A stretch of 60,043 bases of DNA from positions 1 through 60,043 of the forward strand of contig CAOKHL010000008.1 in assembly GCA_948468315.1 (NCBI GenBank), in the 5' to 3' direction. The DNA comes from an uncultured Eubacteriales bacterium. GTDB lineage: Bacteria > Bacillota > Clostridia > TANB77 > CAG-508. A program made the translations under genes and the position numbers. The notes below the pieces were generated by a model. It saw only the letters and a list, made by a program, of their open reading frames with translations. It did not search any database and was not told the origin of the DNA. Positions 1 through 8,751 of the stretch are shown here, piece after piece (the stretch's first letter is position 1; each line of letters begins with the position of its first letter).

Positions 1-625
1 TTATTGGATGTCTTATAACAGTTTTTAATCTACTCACATCACATCTTCTTGGATCACTTAAATAAATTTCGTGATGAAATCTGTTACGATTAATATCTAA
101 TTCATATCCATTTTCTATAATATATTTGTGCATTAAATTTATTGTTGTTGGCTCATCATCATAAGATCCAATATGCATACATTGAACACAAAGGCCCTCT
201 TCGTAACTTAAAAATTCTACCTTTGAAAAGTCTTGTTTTTTCTTGTCTGTTGCTTCCTTGATAGCCCATTCAAAATCTTCTTTTGTTACAAAGTCTGGTA
301 ATCTTATAATTGAAATAAAATTGAATTTATCTTTACTTTTATAATCTATACCATTTTTGTTTCCTTCTTGCCACCAAAACCCTTCAAGTGGTGGAACTAC
401 ATATTCAAAATATCCTTTTATTTTATATGTTCCTTTATAGCTCATTTTTATAGTAAAAGCAATTGTATACAAAAGTCCTATCGAATTTTTATATTCACTA
501 TTTTCATTATTTGGATTACCTTTACCTCTAACTGCTATATAATTCATTTTAGGAATTTTTATAATACTAGGTTTATTCTTTGGCATATAAAATTCCTTAT
601 ATTCTTTTTTATAATCAAAAGCCAT
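1..625 (-). CDS. GyrI-like small-molecule-binding domain protein (3' end cut by window edge)
   Basis: About 208 codons are visible and the frame stays open to the window edge. The last residues read LKTVIRHPI, which resembles the usual end of stand-alone GyrI-like proteins, so only a few codons should be missing. The family folds like the effector-binding domain of AraC/MerR regulators and binds small hydrophobic ligands; the exact ligand cannot be told. I chose the ATG at 623-625 because GGGAG lies 8 nt upstream; an ATG at 641-643 with AGAAGG before it is also possible. It follows the WYL regulator by about 70 bp on the same strand, and a palindrome matching the one before that regulator lies in the gap, so the two are probably co-controlled. 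Confidence 0.8.
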   Translation of the reverse strand, partial: MAFDYKKEYKEFYMPKNKPSIIKIPKMNYIAVRGKGNPNNENSEYKNSIGLLYTIAFTIKMSYKGTYKIKGYFEYVVPPLEGFWWQEGNKNGIDYKSKDKFNFISIIRLPDFVTKEDFEWAIKEATDKKKQDFSKVEFLSYEEGLCVQCMHIGSYDDEPTTINLMHKYIIENGYELDINRNRFHHEIYLSDPRRCDVSRLKTVIRHPI

Positions 626-679
626 TTTATATTCTCCCTTCATATATACCTTCTAATATAAAGTATATAACATTTAACT

Positions 680-695
680 TGACATCTGCATGTCA
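680..695. promoter_or_regulatory. Operator palindrome, copy 1 (TGACAT-N4-ATGTCA)
   Basis: Perfect 6-bp arms TGACAT and ATGTCA around a 4-bp centre, just after the stop of the WYL regulator gene and before the GyrI-like gene. It shares TGACATCTG and TGTCATAT with a second copy at 1632-1647. Two near-identical palindromes bracketing a regulator gene are the usual sign of its own binding site; that role is inferred. Confidence 0.65.
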
Positions 696-697
696 TA

Positions 698-1597
698 TTA
701 TAAATAATTTTTTAAAGTTTTTTCTAACTTATATTTTATAATATTTTTTGCTTTATCTGGTGATAAAACTTTTATATGTTCTCCAAAAGATAAAATATAA
801 CCATATACCCATTCATTCTCTGGATATTCTACTTTTACAATAAAATTTCCATTCTCTTTTTTAGATATTTCTTTACTTTCAAATTCATCATATACTCTAT
901 AAGCCATTTCTTTATTTATTTCTAATTCAAGTAATATATTTTTTAATTTGTATTTTTCTTCTTTTTTCTCTTTAGGTAGCTCTCTTTCAAAATGTTCTTC
1001 TAATATCTTAATTTCTTTTATTCTAGCAATCTTGAATATTCTATAATCTTCTTTTAGTTTACAGTAACTTATTAAATACCATGACTTGTCTTTGAACCAT
1101 ATTTGTAATGGTTCTACAATTCTTTTTGATTCATTTCCATTTGAATTATAATATATAAATTCTATTTTATTTTTATTTAATATTGCTGTTTTTATCATCT
1201 CAAATCTTTCTTTTTGTGTTTTATCTTTTCCCCAGTTTGAAAAGTCTATTTTTATCCAATCATTTACCTTTTTATTAAATAATATACTCAATTTTTCTAA
1301 AATATCTTTTTCATCTTCTCCTACTACTTTTTTCATTCCCTGTAATGCAAACAAAATTTGATTTTGTTCTTTTTCAGAAAGAATTGTCTTATTTAATACA
1401 TACTCATCTAAAAGCCCTATACCACCATCTTTACCTTTTATTGTGTAAATTGGTATATTGGCCCTACTTAATATTTCTATATCTCTATATATAGTTCTAA
1501 TAGATACTTCAAATTTATCTGCTAGTTCTTTTGCTGTAATCTTTTTCTTTTGCATTAGTATATACACTATTTCAAACAATCTATTATTTACTTGCAT
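698..1597 (-). CDS. WYL-domain transcriptional regulator (YafY/DeoR-like HTH)
   Basis: 299 residues. The N-terminal 60 residues form an HTH_11-type winged helix (ITAKELADKFEVSIRTIYRD is the recognition region). Residues about 135-205 carry the WYL ligand-sensing domain and the C-terminus fits the WCX extension. Such proteins are cytoplasmic, one-component regulators, often of nearby stress or efflux genes. TAGGAGG lies 6 nt before the ATG. A TATAAT -10 box (minus strand, 1615-1620) sits upstream, and a palindrome at 1632-1647 overlaps the -35 and spacer area, which suggests autoregulation. The likely partner target is the GyrI-like gene just downstream. Confidence 0.88.
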   Translation of the reverse strand: MQVNNRLFEIVYILMQKKKITAKELADKFEVSIRTIYRDIEILSRANIPIYTIKGKDGGIGLLDEYVLNKTILSEKEQNQILFALQGMKKVVGEDEKDILEKLSILFNKKVNDWIKIDFSNWGKDKTQKERFEMIKTAILNKNKIEFIYYNSNGNESKRIVEPLQIWFKDKSWYLISYCKLKEDYRIFKIARIKEIKILEEHFERELPKEKKEEKYKLKNILLELEINKEMAYRVYDEFESKEISKKENGNFIVKVEYPENEWVYGYILSFGEHIKVLSPDKAKNIIKYKLEKTLKNYL

Positions 1598-1614
1598 AAT
1601 TTCCTCCTACAAGC

Positions 1615-1647
1615 ATTATAACATATAAATATGACATCTGTCTGTCA
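1615..1647 (-). promoter_or_regulatory. WYL regulator promoter with operator palindrome copy 2
   Basis: On the minus strand a TATAAT (1615-1620) precedes the WYL regulator gene. The palindrome TGACATCTGTCTGTCA on the plus strand (1632-1647, one mismatch between arms) covers the place where the -35 box should be. It matches the site at 680-695. Binding by the WYL protein is inferred from the pairing and placement. Confidence 0.6.
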
Positions 1648-1665
1648 TATCCAAAAAAGAAGATA

Positions 1666-1740
1666 TTAGTTTCTTAATATCTCCTCATAATCATATCCTG
1701 TTTGTATGGATAATTCTTTTATAAATTCTTTTTTATTCAT
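1666..1740 (-). CDS. Tiny ORF overlapping the 3' end of the XRE regulator gene
   Basis: 24 codons from an ATG at 1738-1740, overlapping the end of the upstream regulator gene by 8 bp. The peptide begins MNKKEFIKELSIQTGYDYEE, which looks like the start of small HU-like or CCDC81-type DNA-binding proteins, but it stops after 24 residues. It may be the remnant of a longer translationally coupled gene. No function is claimed. Confidence 0.3.
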   Translation of the reverse strand: MNKKEFIKELSIQTGYDYEEILRN

Positions 1741-2677
1741 TGTTAGATACCTCTCCATACATTTTTGCTTTTGTATCTTGTTGTAATTCATATCCATATT
1801 CAAAAATATATGATATTCCAAGTAAGAATAATATTTGTATTACATCAAATAATTCAAAACCTACATCTAAATCAGTTGCTAGTATTTTTTCAAATATAAG
1901 TCCACCACAAGTTGGTAAAGCTAAAGCAATAATCATAAGTTTTGCCATTTCTTTTATATATTTAACATTTTCTAGTGTAAATGGTGTATCTCCTTCATTT
2001 ATATTCATAAATAAATTCTCTAATCTATTTAATATCATTCTATATAAGAATAAATTAATAACTAAAAATAAAAATCCAACTTCTATATATCCTATAATTA
2101 AATATTTAGAATTATTTTCTAATACACTCTTCATTTTTAAGATTGTATCTTGATTAGTTTGATCAGCAATTAATATATCATTTACTTTTAACCTTAATGT
2201 TACACCATCATCTGCTGTTTCTTCTGTTATAGTTATTTTGTCATCTATTCTTGCTCCTTTAAATACAATCATATTATCCTTAACTTCTATATTGCTTATA
2301 AATATAGGTGTAACTACTAATAGAATAATTATAATTGGAATAGCCATTGTCGTAACGATTTTTCCGATTCTTGCCATTATATAAATTGCTTTACTTATTC
2401 CTTTAATCTTTTTTTGTTTTTCTTCTTTAAATTTAACTACACTCATTTTTATATCTTCATCTAATGAATCTATATCTACCATATCTTCGTGTACCAAGTC
2501 ATTTATCTTACAATGAAATATATTACATAATTTCATTATTTTTTGCATTTCTGGGTAACTTTCTCCATTCTCCCATTTTGATACACTTTGTCTTGTTACC
2601 TCCATTTTTTCCGCTAACTTCTCTTGGCTCATTTTAGCTGCTTTTCTTAAATTATATAAATTTTCTCCAAATTTCAT
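1733..2677 (-). CDS. XRE-family regulator fused to a membrane domain
   Basis: 314 residues. Residues 4-60 form a Cro/C1-type HTH (MSQEKLAEKMEVTRQSVSKW). The rest is hydrophobic with about four transmembrane helices (roughly 100-130, 195-215, 245-262, 270-290), giving a membrane-anchored DNA-binding protein. This layout is common in clostridia, often with membrane parts resembling DUF2975 proteins; the signal sensed is unknown. GGAGGAG precedes the ATG. A 17-bp interrupted hairpin lies about 60 bp upstream of the gene. Confidence 0.8.
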   Translation of the reverse strand: MKFGENLYNLRKAAKMSQEKLAEKMEVTRQSVSKWENGESYPEMQKIMKLCNIFHCKINDLVHEDMVDIDSLDEDIKMSVVKFKEEKQKKIKGISKAIYIMARIGKIVTTMAIPIIIILLVVTPIFISNIEVKDNMIVFKGARIDDKITITEETADDGVTLRLKVNDILIADQTNQDTILKMKSVLENNSKYLIIGYIEVGFLFLVINLFLYRMILNRLENLFMNINEGDTPFTLENVKYIKEMAKLMIIALALPTCGGLIFEKILATDLDVGFELFDVIQILFLLGISYIFEYGYELQQDTKAKMYGEVSNNE

Positions 2678-2735
2678 TAGACTACTCCTCCTTCATTTTT
2701 AATTTTAGTGTAGTTCTATTTAAAAATCTATAAAC

Positions 2736-2776
2736 TTTGAGTTGCACTTTACAAAAAAAGCAAAATGCAACTCAAA
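2736..2776. repeat. Inverted repeat, possible transcription terminator or operator
   Basis: Arms TTTGAGTTGCA (2736-2746) and TGCAACTCAAA (2766-2776) are perfect complements over 11 bp. In the minus-strand transcript the stem can grow to about 17 pairs with G-U pairs, leaving a T-rich loop. It lies between the DUF7662-like gene and the XRE regulator gene, with no clear U-tract after it, so its role is open. Confidence 0.5.
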
Positions 2777-2809
2777 ATTTACATTTTATATTTTTGTTAT
2801 TTTCTATAA

Positions 2810-3013
2810 TTATATCTTATTGAAAATTACTGTTTTTTCTTTCATAGATATTTTACCAACTTCATATCCATATTCTTTTAATTCTTTCTTATAAATTAAA
2901 AATGAATGATCTATTTCAAATCCTATAATATTTCTAATTTCTTCATAAGATAATTTATAATTTTCTTTATTGTTCTCCTTTAAATACTTCCATAATGGTT
3001 CATATTTACTCAT
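2810..3013 (-). CDS. Small DUF7662-like protein
   Basis: 67 residues from the ATG at 3011-3013; a GTG at 3025 would sit directly on the AGGAG and is unlikely. The pattern KYEPLWKYLKENN...LSYEEIRNIIG...H resembles the small DUF7662 fold found in many accessory regions. Function is unknown. It is the downstream-most gene of the accessory array. Confidence 0.6.
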   Translation of the reverse strand: MSKYEPLWKYLKENNKENYKLSYEEIRNIIGFEIDHSFLIYKKELKEYGYEVGKISMKEKTVIFNKI

Positions 3014-3070
3014 TATCTGACACACTCCTAAATTTAATTATTTTTCTATCCTCTTTTGGACATAGTTTTC

Positions 3071-3469
3071 CTAACCCATATTCTTAAAAGGGCTAAAAAA
3101 CATTACAAGCAAAATTGCTAATATATGTATTACAATAAAAAGTAAAACTGTTCCAGCTATTCCATATTCATATTTTTGATATTTAATATAAACTCTTCCT
3201 AATATGATAAAAGAAATTATACAATAAATAATTACCAACATACAAAATGGATTTTTATATGGATATCTATGAAATTTATTAAATCTAATGGTCCATCGTA
3301 TAAAACCATAAGAATATTGTAACAAACAGTAAATCATAAAATTTGATATTGCCCAAATTATAATTTTACACCATTCGTTTAAATCTGCCTTTATTACCGA
3401 TTTGCTTTTTTCTATTATCAAATATAATATTGCTATCACAATTAAACTATATATTAAAATTTTTTCCAT
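3071..3469 (-). CDS. Hypothetical integral membrane protein
   Basis: 132 residues with about four hydrophobic helices (residues 3-20, 38-58, 75-95, 105-126). I do not recognise the family. GAGGTAAT precedes the ATG. It has its own ribosome binding site and a 100-bp upstream gap. Confidence 0.6.
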   Translation of the reverse strand: MEKILIYSLIVIAILYLIIEKSKSVIKADLNEWCKIIIWAISNFMIYCLLQYSYGFIRWTIRFNKFHRYPYKNPFCMLVIIYCIISFIILGRVYIKYQKYEYGIAGTVLLFIVIHILAILLVMFFSPFKNMG

Positions 3470-3562
3470 ATTACCTCACTATAAATTATTAATTTGTGTT
3501 ACAATTATATAATAAAAGACCGATAATTTCAACTAGCTATCAGCCCTATATTTTGTAATTTG

Positions 3563-3820
3563 TTAGTCTTTCCATTGGTCTGTAAATGCCTTTAAATCTC
3601 TTTTTGTTTCTTCTGATAACTGATTATATTCCATATCACTAATTGCACCTTCAAGAGTATATAAGTGTACTAAACATATTTCTGGATATTTCAATTTTAA
3701 TCTAAACCAAGTATCTTTACTTCCAATTTCTTTTAATTCTTCTGCTGTATTTATACCTATTGTTTTTAGTTTTCTTTCAATTTCTTTTCCAATATTTTTT
3801 AATGAACTTAATTCTGCCAT
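3563..3820 (-). CDS. TfoX C-terminal domain protein
   Basis: 85 residues, all matching the stand-alone TfoX_C helix-hairpin-helix-like domain: LKNIGKEIERKLKTIGI near the start, then a helical body with LYTLEGAI. In proteobacteria TfoX acts in competence; the stand-alone clostridial form has no proven role. AAAGGAG precedes the ATG. The junction motif lies on both sides. Confidence 0.85.
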   Translation of the reverse strand: MAELSSLKNIGKEIERKLKTIGINTAEELKEIGSKDTWFRLKLKYPEICLVHLYTLEGAISDMEYNQLSEETKRDLKAFTDQWKD

Positions 3821-3854
3821 TTTTAAATCTCCTTTACTTATTGTAATTTGGCGA

Positions 3855-4064
3855 TTACTTTGTATTTTCTTCTATTGCTTTTTTACTATTTCGATATAAT
3901 GAATTAAATACTAATTCTATAAGCATTGGTATAATTGCATACCCTACATTATCTACTTTTTCGGTAATACATAAAAATGCTCCTAAAAAAGTTAATGTAC
4001 AAAAAACTATACACAAAATCAAAAAAATGTTTTTCTTCATTTTTTCCTTTTTCAAATTAAACAT
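3855..4064 (-). CDS. Small hypothetical membrane protein
   Basis: 69 residues with two hydrophobic helices (about 13-32 and 40-54). An internal ATG at codon 9 is also preceded by a short AAGGA, so the true protein may be 61 residues. Not recognised. Confidence 0.5.
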   Translation of the reverse strand: MFNLKKEKMKKNIFLILCIVFCTLTFLGAFLCITEKVDNVGYAIIPMLIELVFNSLYRNSKKAIEENTK

Positions 4065-4124
4065 TTTATATCACACTCCTAACTTTTAATTTTGCACATA
4101 CTTGCTAATTATATTACTACTTAT

Positions 4125-4748
4125 TCAGTTTAATTTACTAACTTCTATATATAGAGCTAAGTACGATATTGCAAGTAAAAATCCTCCTATAACATCACTT
4201 GCATAATGCACTCCTAAATATATCCTACTTGCACCTATTAAAAATATTAACGTTGATAATAATAATATAGAAATTACTTTTATATATTTATTTTTAACAT
4301 TTTTATATATTAAGTATATTAAAAAACCATAAAAAGCCATGCTAACCATAGAATGTCCTGAAGGAAAACTATATCCATTCTCATCTATAATCCTATATTC
4401 AATTGGTCTTGGTCTTTGTATAATATTCTTTAATGTAAAATTTAAAATTGTAGAACAAGCCAAATTAATAGGAATTGCCCACTTAATTCTTTTGCTTTTT
4501 ATTACCAAAAACAATATTATTGTTATTAATATTAAACTTTCTGCATTTCCAAGTTTAGTTACCACCTTTGCCATAGGTGTCACATATTCTGAAATTGCCT
4601 TCGATACTACATTATACCCCCAAATATCAAAATTTTTGATTTCATAATCTAAAATATCTTCTAATAATGCTAGAAAAAATACTATACATATAAACATTAT
4701 AACAAATTTATTATTTTTTACTATTACTCTTTTTATCTTATTTTTCAT
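4125..4748 (-). CDS. PAP2-family membrane phosphatase
   Basis: 207 residues with six predicted helices and all three catalytic motifs: KNIIQRPRP (around 107), PSGHS (around 129) and SRIYLGVHYASD (around 174). The family removes phosphate from lipid phosphates such as undecaprenyl pyrophosphate or phosphatidic acid on the outer face of the membrane. The substrate here is not known. GAGGGGA precedes the ATG. It sits as a single gene in the accessory array. Confidence 0.9.
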   Translation of the reverse strand: MKNKIKRVIVKNNKFVIMFICIVFFLALLEDILDYEIKNFDIWGYNVVSKAISEYVTPMAKVVTKLGNAESLILITIILFLVIKSKRIKWAIPINLACSTILNFTLKNIIQRPRPIEYRIIDENGYSFPSGHSMVSMAFYGFLIYLIYKNVKNKYIKVISILLLSTLIFLIGASRIYLGVHYASDVIGGFLLAISYLALYIEVSKLN

Positions 4749-4794
4749 TTTCCCCTCAAATTATGGTGTTTTTTTACTTGTAAGTTGTATAATT

Positions 4795-5643
4795 CTATAC
4801 TGGTTCTATATCTATAAACCTAATTAGTTTATTTTTAGATTTTAAATGCCTTTTTAATCTTTTTTCAATTATTAAATATTCTTTTATTGTCAAACTTTCA
4901 TCTGGCTTTATTTGCAAGAATATACTATAATATGTTGCCATTTTTATGATTTTAGCTTTTTTTAAGTTTAATTCTTTAAATTGTTTTATTTCATTTACTA
5001 TTTCTTCTTTCATCTTACTGTTTTCTTCATCATTTGTAAGTATTCCTCTAACATTAGATATTATCATTTTTATTGATGTATAAAACACATATATTGCCAT
5101 ACCTAAACTACCAAGTTTATCAATATTTATATAAGCTGGTATATGCTTTTCAAACAACGATAATATTAATATCATTAATACTACACATGTTGATATGAAA
5201 TCAGTTTTCGATTCTTTTGAAGCTTCAATCATCAATTCGCTTTTAAACTTTTCGCCATAATTATTTAATAAGTTTACAACTAATAATTTTAAAATTAGAA
5301 CTATTGCAATTACTATAACCAAAGTTAAATTCGGTTTTAATTCTCCTTTAAAAAAACAAAATTGATAAAGAATAAATATTCCAATTAAAAATAGTAAAGC
5401 TCCTGTAAAAAGGTTGGCTAGATAATATACTTGTCCATAACCAAATGGATACATTTTATTTGATCTTCTTTTTCCTATCTTATTTACTATTAAACTTGTA
5501 ATATCTGTAACAAAGTCCATAAATGACTGAATTGAATCAGCTATTAATGTTGAAAATGAGAACATTATTCCTGAAACTAATTTCATTATGAACACAATAA
5601 AATTAAGTATTGTTGTAATTATAATTATTTTATTTTCCTTCAT
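4795..5643 (-). CDS. Cation diffusion facilitator transporter
   Basis: 282 residues, about six membrane helices. Helix 2 carries ADSIQSFMDFVTD, the Asp-bearing metal site region of CDF proteins, and a second acidic helix follows at KTDFIST. CDF proteins export divalent metals such as zinc, iron or manganese in exchange for protons. Specificity cannot be read from the sequence. The cytoplasmic C-terminal domain is short. GAGGATA precedes the ATG. Confidence 0.87.
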   Translation of the reverse strand: MKENKIIIITTILNFIVFIMKLVSGIMFSFSTLIADSIQSFMDFVTDITSLIVNKIGKRRSNKMYPFGYGQVYYLANLFTGALLFLIGIFILYQFCFFKGELKPNLTLVIVIAIVLILKLLVVNLLNNYGEKFKSELMIEASKESKTDFISTCVVLMILILSLFEKHIPAYINIDKLGSLGMAIYVFYTSIKMIISNVRGILTNDEENSKMKEEIVNEIKQFKELNLKKAKIIKMATYYSIFLQIKPDESLTIKEYLIIEKRLKRHLKSKNKLIRFIDIEPV

Positions 5644-5673
5644 TTTTATCCTCTACTTATTGTAATTTTATGT

Positions 5674-6345
5674 TTACCATACAAATGGAATCACTTTATA
5701 TTTAACTTTCTTTTTATATTCTACATAGCCTAGTAATTCTTTTTCTAATACTTTTTCCTCATTTCTAATTCTTTTACCAATTATAATTGGATATACTAAA
5801 AAAATCATAAATGACACAACTGATCCTAAAATTAAAGGCATTGTTAAAAATAATAAAATAGTTGCTGCATACATTGGATGTCTTACAATTCCATATAATC
5901 CTGTATCAATTACCTTTTGATTTTCTTGTACTTCAATAGTTCGAGATAAATAATTATTTTCTCTTAATACTTCTGCATATAATATGTATGCCAATATAAA
6001 CAGAATTGAAGAAACAATTACTACGATATTTGGAATTATTATCCAATTATATTTATAATTTAATCCTGCAATTATAAATCCTACTAGAAACATTAGTCCA
6101 CTAAATGCAATTACTTGTTTTTGTTCATTTTCCTTTTCTTTTGCATTTAATCTTTTCTTTAATAGTTCTGGATTTTTGAGCATTAGAATAATTCCTGCAA
6201 TAAACATTGGAACAAATAAAAGTCCCATAAATAGCCAACCATTCCAGTAATAAATAGTATTTGCAGGTATGAATAATAATGCTCCTATTATCAGTACACC
6301 TAAAACAAATTTTATAATTGCTTGAAAAAACAATTTCATATTCAT
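5674..6345 (-). CDS. Isoprenylcysteine carboxyl methyltransferase-like membrane protein
   Basis: 223 residues with five or six helices. The C-terminal part carries GLYGIVRHPMYAATILLF followed by a basic EEKVLEKEL...YKKKVKYKVIPF tail, the SAM-binding signature of the ICMT/PEMT family. Bacterial members of this type have mostly unknown substrates. GAGGAAT precedes the ATG. Confidence 0.85.
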   Translation of the reverse strand: MNMKLFFQAIIKFVLGVLIIGALLFIPANTIYYWNGWLFMGLLFVPMFIAGIILMLKNPELLKKRLNAKEKENEQKQVIAFSGLMFLVGFIIAGLNYKYNWIIIPNIVVIVSSILFILAYILYAEVLRENNYLSRTIEVQENQKVIDTGLYGIVRHPMYAATILLFLTMPLILGSVVSFMIFLVYPIIIGKRIRNEEKVLEKELLGYVEYKKKVKYKVIPFVW

Positions 6346-6368
6346 AACTTTTATTCCTCTCGATTTAT

Positions 6369-6611
6369 TTAATTATCACTATCTTTATCAATATAGTTAT
6401 ATTTTTTTATTTTAATGATTAAATAGATATAAACTATAAATAAAATTATTGCTAATGTAATTCCAAAAGGCATAGCAAATTTTGAAACACCATTTATAGC
6501 AACACTAATAAATATAAATTCCAAAAATCCCACTAAAAAAGTTATTGCAATATACTTTATCATTTTAAGTACTTTGGTACTATTTATTATATCAGCAAAT
6601 ATCCATTCCAT
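6369..6611 (-). CDS. Small hypothetical membrane protein
   Basis: 80 residues with two hydrophobic helices (about 17-38 and 48-67) and a charged tail. AAGGAG lies 7 nt before the ATG. The family is not recognised. Confidence 0.55.
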   Translation of the reverse strand: MEWIFADIINSTKVLKMIKYIAITFLVGFLEFIFISVAINGVSKFAMPFGITLAIILFIVYIYLIIKIKKYNYIDKDSDN

Positions 6612-6651
6612 AATCTGACTCCTTAATTGTAATTTGTTTCTATATATTTTT

Positions 6652-7158
6652 TTAATAATTTAATATTTTAGTTGTTAATGGTTTAAATATTAAATACATT
6701 ACATATCCAATGATGCCACCTATCACATTAGTTATCAAATCAGTTATATCTGCTGACCTAACTCCATTTATTAAAGGTTGTAGTATTTCTATACTTAGAC
6801 TCAACAATAAAGTATAGAAAACAACTTTTAATAATTTAGTATTTTCTTTTTTTATTAAAGGTAATAAAAATCCAAAAGGAATTGTCATTATAACATTTAA
6901 TCCCACTTGCCTAACAAAATCACCTCTACTATTTAAAACGTCAATAAAAGGAACTAAATTCATTGGAGTATATGGGTGATTAAATATAAATGGCAAAGAT
7001 GTTATTATTGGCATTAAAGTAAAATATAATACAAAAGATAAGTATATATACATTATAGTATTTACTAACAATACATCTCTACCTTTTTCTTTCCATTTCT
7101 CATAAAATTTCCAAAAATATATTATTATTAAAACTACAAAATCAACTAACACTTTCAT
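6652..7158 (-). CDS. VanZ-like membrane protein
   Basis: 168 residues with about five helices. The motifs NLVPFIDVL, LNVIMTIPFGFLLPL and RSADITDLITNVIGGIIG are typical of the VanZ family. VanZ of Enterococcus lowers teicoplanin sensitivity; most homologues have no tested role. GGAGGAG precedes the ATG. The junction motif flanks it on both sides. Confidence 0.87.
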   Translation of the reverse strand: MKVLVDFVVLIIIYFWKFYEKWKEKGRDVLLVNTIMYIYLSFVLYFTLMPIITSLPFIFNHPYTPMNLVPFIDVLNSRGDFVRQVGLNVIMTIPFGFLLPLIKKENTKLLKVVFYTLLLSLSIEILQPLINGVRSADITDLITNVIGGIIGYVMYLIFKPLTTKILNY

Positions 7159-7189
7159 ATTACTTTCTCCTCCACAAATTGTAATTTGT

Positions 7190-7807
7190 TTATTTAAAAT
7201 TATAAATTTCCTCTTGTAAATTTGCTAGAAATTTACCTGCGTGAGCTCCATCCATTTGAGTATGATGATATTGAAATGAAATTGTAAGATAATATTTTAA
7301 AAATTTCTTTTTATATTTTCCCCATAATATAAATGGATTATTAAAAATTCCACTATTCATTCCAACTGCTCCATCAAGTTCTGTATCTATAATAGCAGAT
7401 GTACCAATTACCATACTATCAGTTAAATCTCTATCATTACAAGTTTGAGCTACTTGTTGTGTATATTTTAAATAGTCTGCATTATATTTATCTAAATCAT
7501 CTGTATATAATATATCACATGAACTTACTTCTCCATCTTTATTTTTTACAATAGTATTGACTGCAATCGTATCATATTGAATTAACTTATCTCCTACTGG
7601 AAGTATATAAAATTCTTTAATAGTTGAAGCTGATTTTCCAATACAATAATCTAATAACATATTAAATTTTAATTTACTTTTCTTGCTTTTATTAACAAGT
7701 GGTGTTACATCTAAAGTTTTAAAAAATGTTACCATAGGATTAGGTGCTTTCATCCATAATTCATAAGCCTTTGCTCTTGTAGTTTGTTCTGGGTTTATTT
7801 CTCTCAT
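7190..7807 (-). CDS. Chloramphenicol acetyltransferase-like protein (CAT/CatA fold)
   Basis: 205 residues from codon 6 of the longest frame: GGAGG stands 8 nt before the ATG at 7805-7807, while the upstream ATG overlaps that site. The catalytic motif appears as YHHTQMDGAHAGKF near the C-terminus, matching the HHxxxDG of CAT trimers. The family transfers acetyl from acetyl-CoA. Many clostridial members are diverged and may not act on chloramphenicol. It is one gene of the accessory array. Confidence 0.85.
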   Translation of the reverse strand: MREINPEQTTRAKAYELWMKAPNPMVTFFKTLDVTPLVNKSKKSKLKFNMLLDYCIGKSASTIKEFYILPVGDKLIQYDTIAVNTIVKNKDGEVSSCDILYTDDLDKYNADYLKYTQQVAQTCNDRDLTDSMVIGTSAIIDTELDGAVGMNSGIFNNPFILWGKYKKKFLKYYLTISFQYHHTQMDGAHAGKFLANLQEEIYNFK

Positions 7808-7838
7808 TTCTTGTTCCTCCATAATTTGTAATTTGCGT

Positions 7839-8192
7839 TTATTCTTTGCTTAACATTTCTATTGCTTCTTTCTCACTTGAAACAAAAAATATATCTTTTC
7901 CTTTATTACTTTCATAAATAAAATCTTTCAATGGTTTGCTTGTATATTTTGAGTAATCTCCAATAATAGCAAACTTAATTTGGTAATTTATAAATTTTTG
8001 TAATATCTCTCCTGCTATTCCTTTACTTAATATGAAAAAATCTTCTATTATTGCTCCTTTGTTTATTGCAATTTTGCTACAATTTGTTTCATACTTTACT
8101 GACATTATAAAGTCAATGGCTGTTTGTGTATCTTTAATTATAATTTCATTACTATTTACTATCGATATATCATTTATTGCTTTTATATTCAC
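7839..8192 (-). CDS. DUF4180 protein
   Basis: 117 residues from a GTG at 8190-8192, with AGGAG 8 nt before it. The longer frame to 8228 only adds the tail of a decayed upstream gene. The pattern DTQTAIDFIMSVKYET, GAIIEDFFILSKGIAGEILQKF and ISVSSEKEAIEML-type end is that of DUF4180. Function is unknown; the family often occurs as a single gene beside regulators in clostridia. Confidence 0.85.
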   Translation of the reverse strand: MNIKAINDISIVNSNEIIIKDTQTAIDFIMSVKYETNCSKIAINKGAIIEDFFILSKGIAGEILQKFINYQIKFAIIGDYSKYTSKPLKDFIYESNKGKDIFFVSSEKEAIEMLSKE

Positions 8193-8490
8193 TTTTAAAT
8201 CTCCTCTATACAAATTACTATTTAACAAAAATTCTTCTAAACTTATTATTAAAATTCCATCTTCATTTCTCCAAAGATTTATATCAACTTTGACAATAAT
8301 TATCTTCTTAAAACTAGCATCTATATTAACTAGAACTTTTTGCTATTGTTGCATTTTTTCTTTGTTTGGAATTTCAAAAGCAGATTGAATATAATATCTT
8401 TTACTTGCTTAATTACATACAAAATCTACTTTTAATTGTTTTCTTATTGTTTTTTCTGTACTATCTTTTTCAATTAATTCTAATTTTTTT
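8193..8490 (-). pseudogene. Remnant of a DUF4143/AAA-type ATPase (C-terminal end only)
   Basis: Reading the minus strand from 8490 gives an intact-looking tail of the large AAA ATP-binding (DUF4143) family: QLKVDFVCN, then a stop, then ASKRYYIQSAFEIPNKEK, a second stop, then IDASFKKIIIVK and WRNEDGILIISLEEFLL. Two in-frame stops (TAA and TAG) break it and the ATPase part is missing. Its last codons run in frame into the DUF4180 gene, whose ribosome binding site overlaps it. There is no CGG at the breaks, so this is true decay. Confidence 0.75.
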
Positions 8491-8709
8491 TTACTTTGAA
8501 TATTTCTTTTTCATCACTTTTCCTACAATAAATACTACAATACTTGGTACTATAAATTCAACTACTCTCTCGATTATAAAAGCGTAAAATGGTGCTGAAT
8601 TATTTGTATTGTCATATTTAAAATAATCTGTTCCTAATCTAATAACAAACGCAACAATTAAAAATATGCAAACTGCATATAAAAACTTATAAATATTTTC
8701 TTTCTTCAT
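8491..8709 (-). CDS. Small hypothetical membrane protein
   Basis: 72 residues with two hydrophobic helices (about 8-25 and 45-66) and a Lys-rich C-terminus. GGAGAAAG precedes the ATG. Not recognised. Confidence 0.55.
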   Translation of the reverse strand: MKKENIYKFLYAVCIFLIVAFVIRLGTDYFKYDNTNNSAPFYAFIIERVVEFIVPSIVVFIVGKVMKKKYSK

Positions 8710-8751
8710 AATTCTTTCTCCATTTCTACAAAATTCTAATTTTATATTCGG

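Noticed and set aside
8032..8388. Plus-strand open frame at 8032-8388
   Set aside because: It lies opposite the DUF4180 gene and the ATPase remnant and has no family or start signal.
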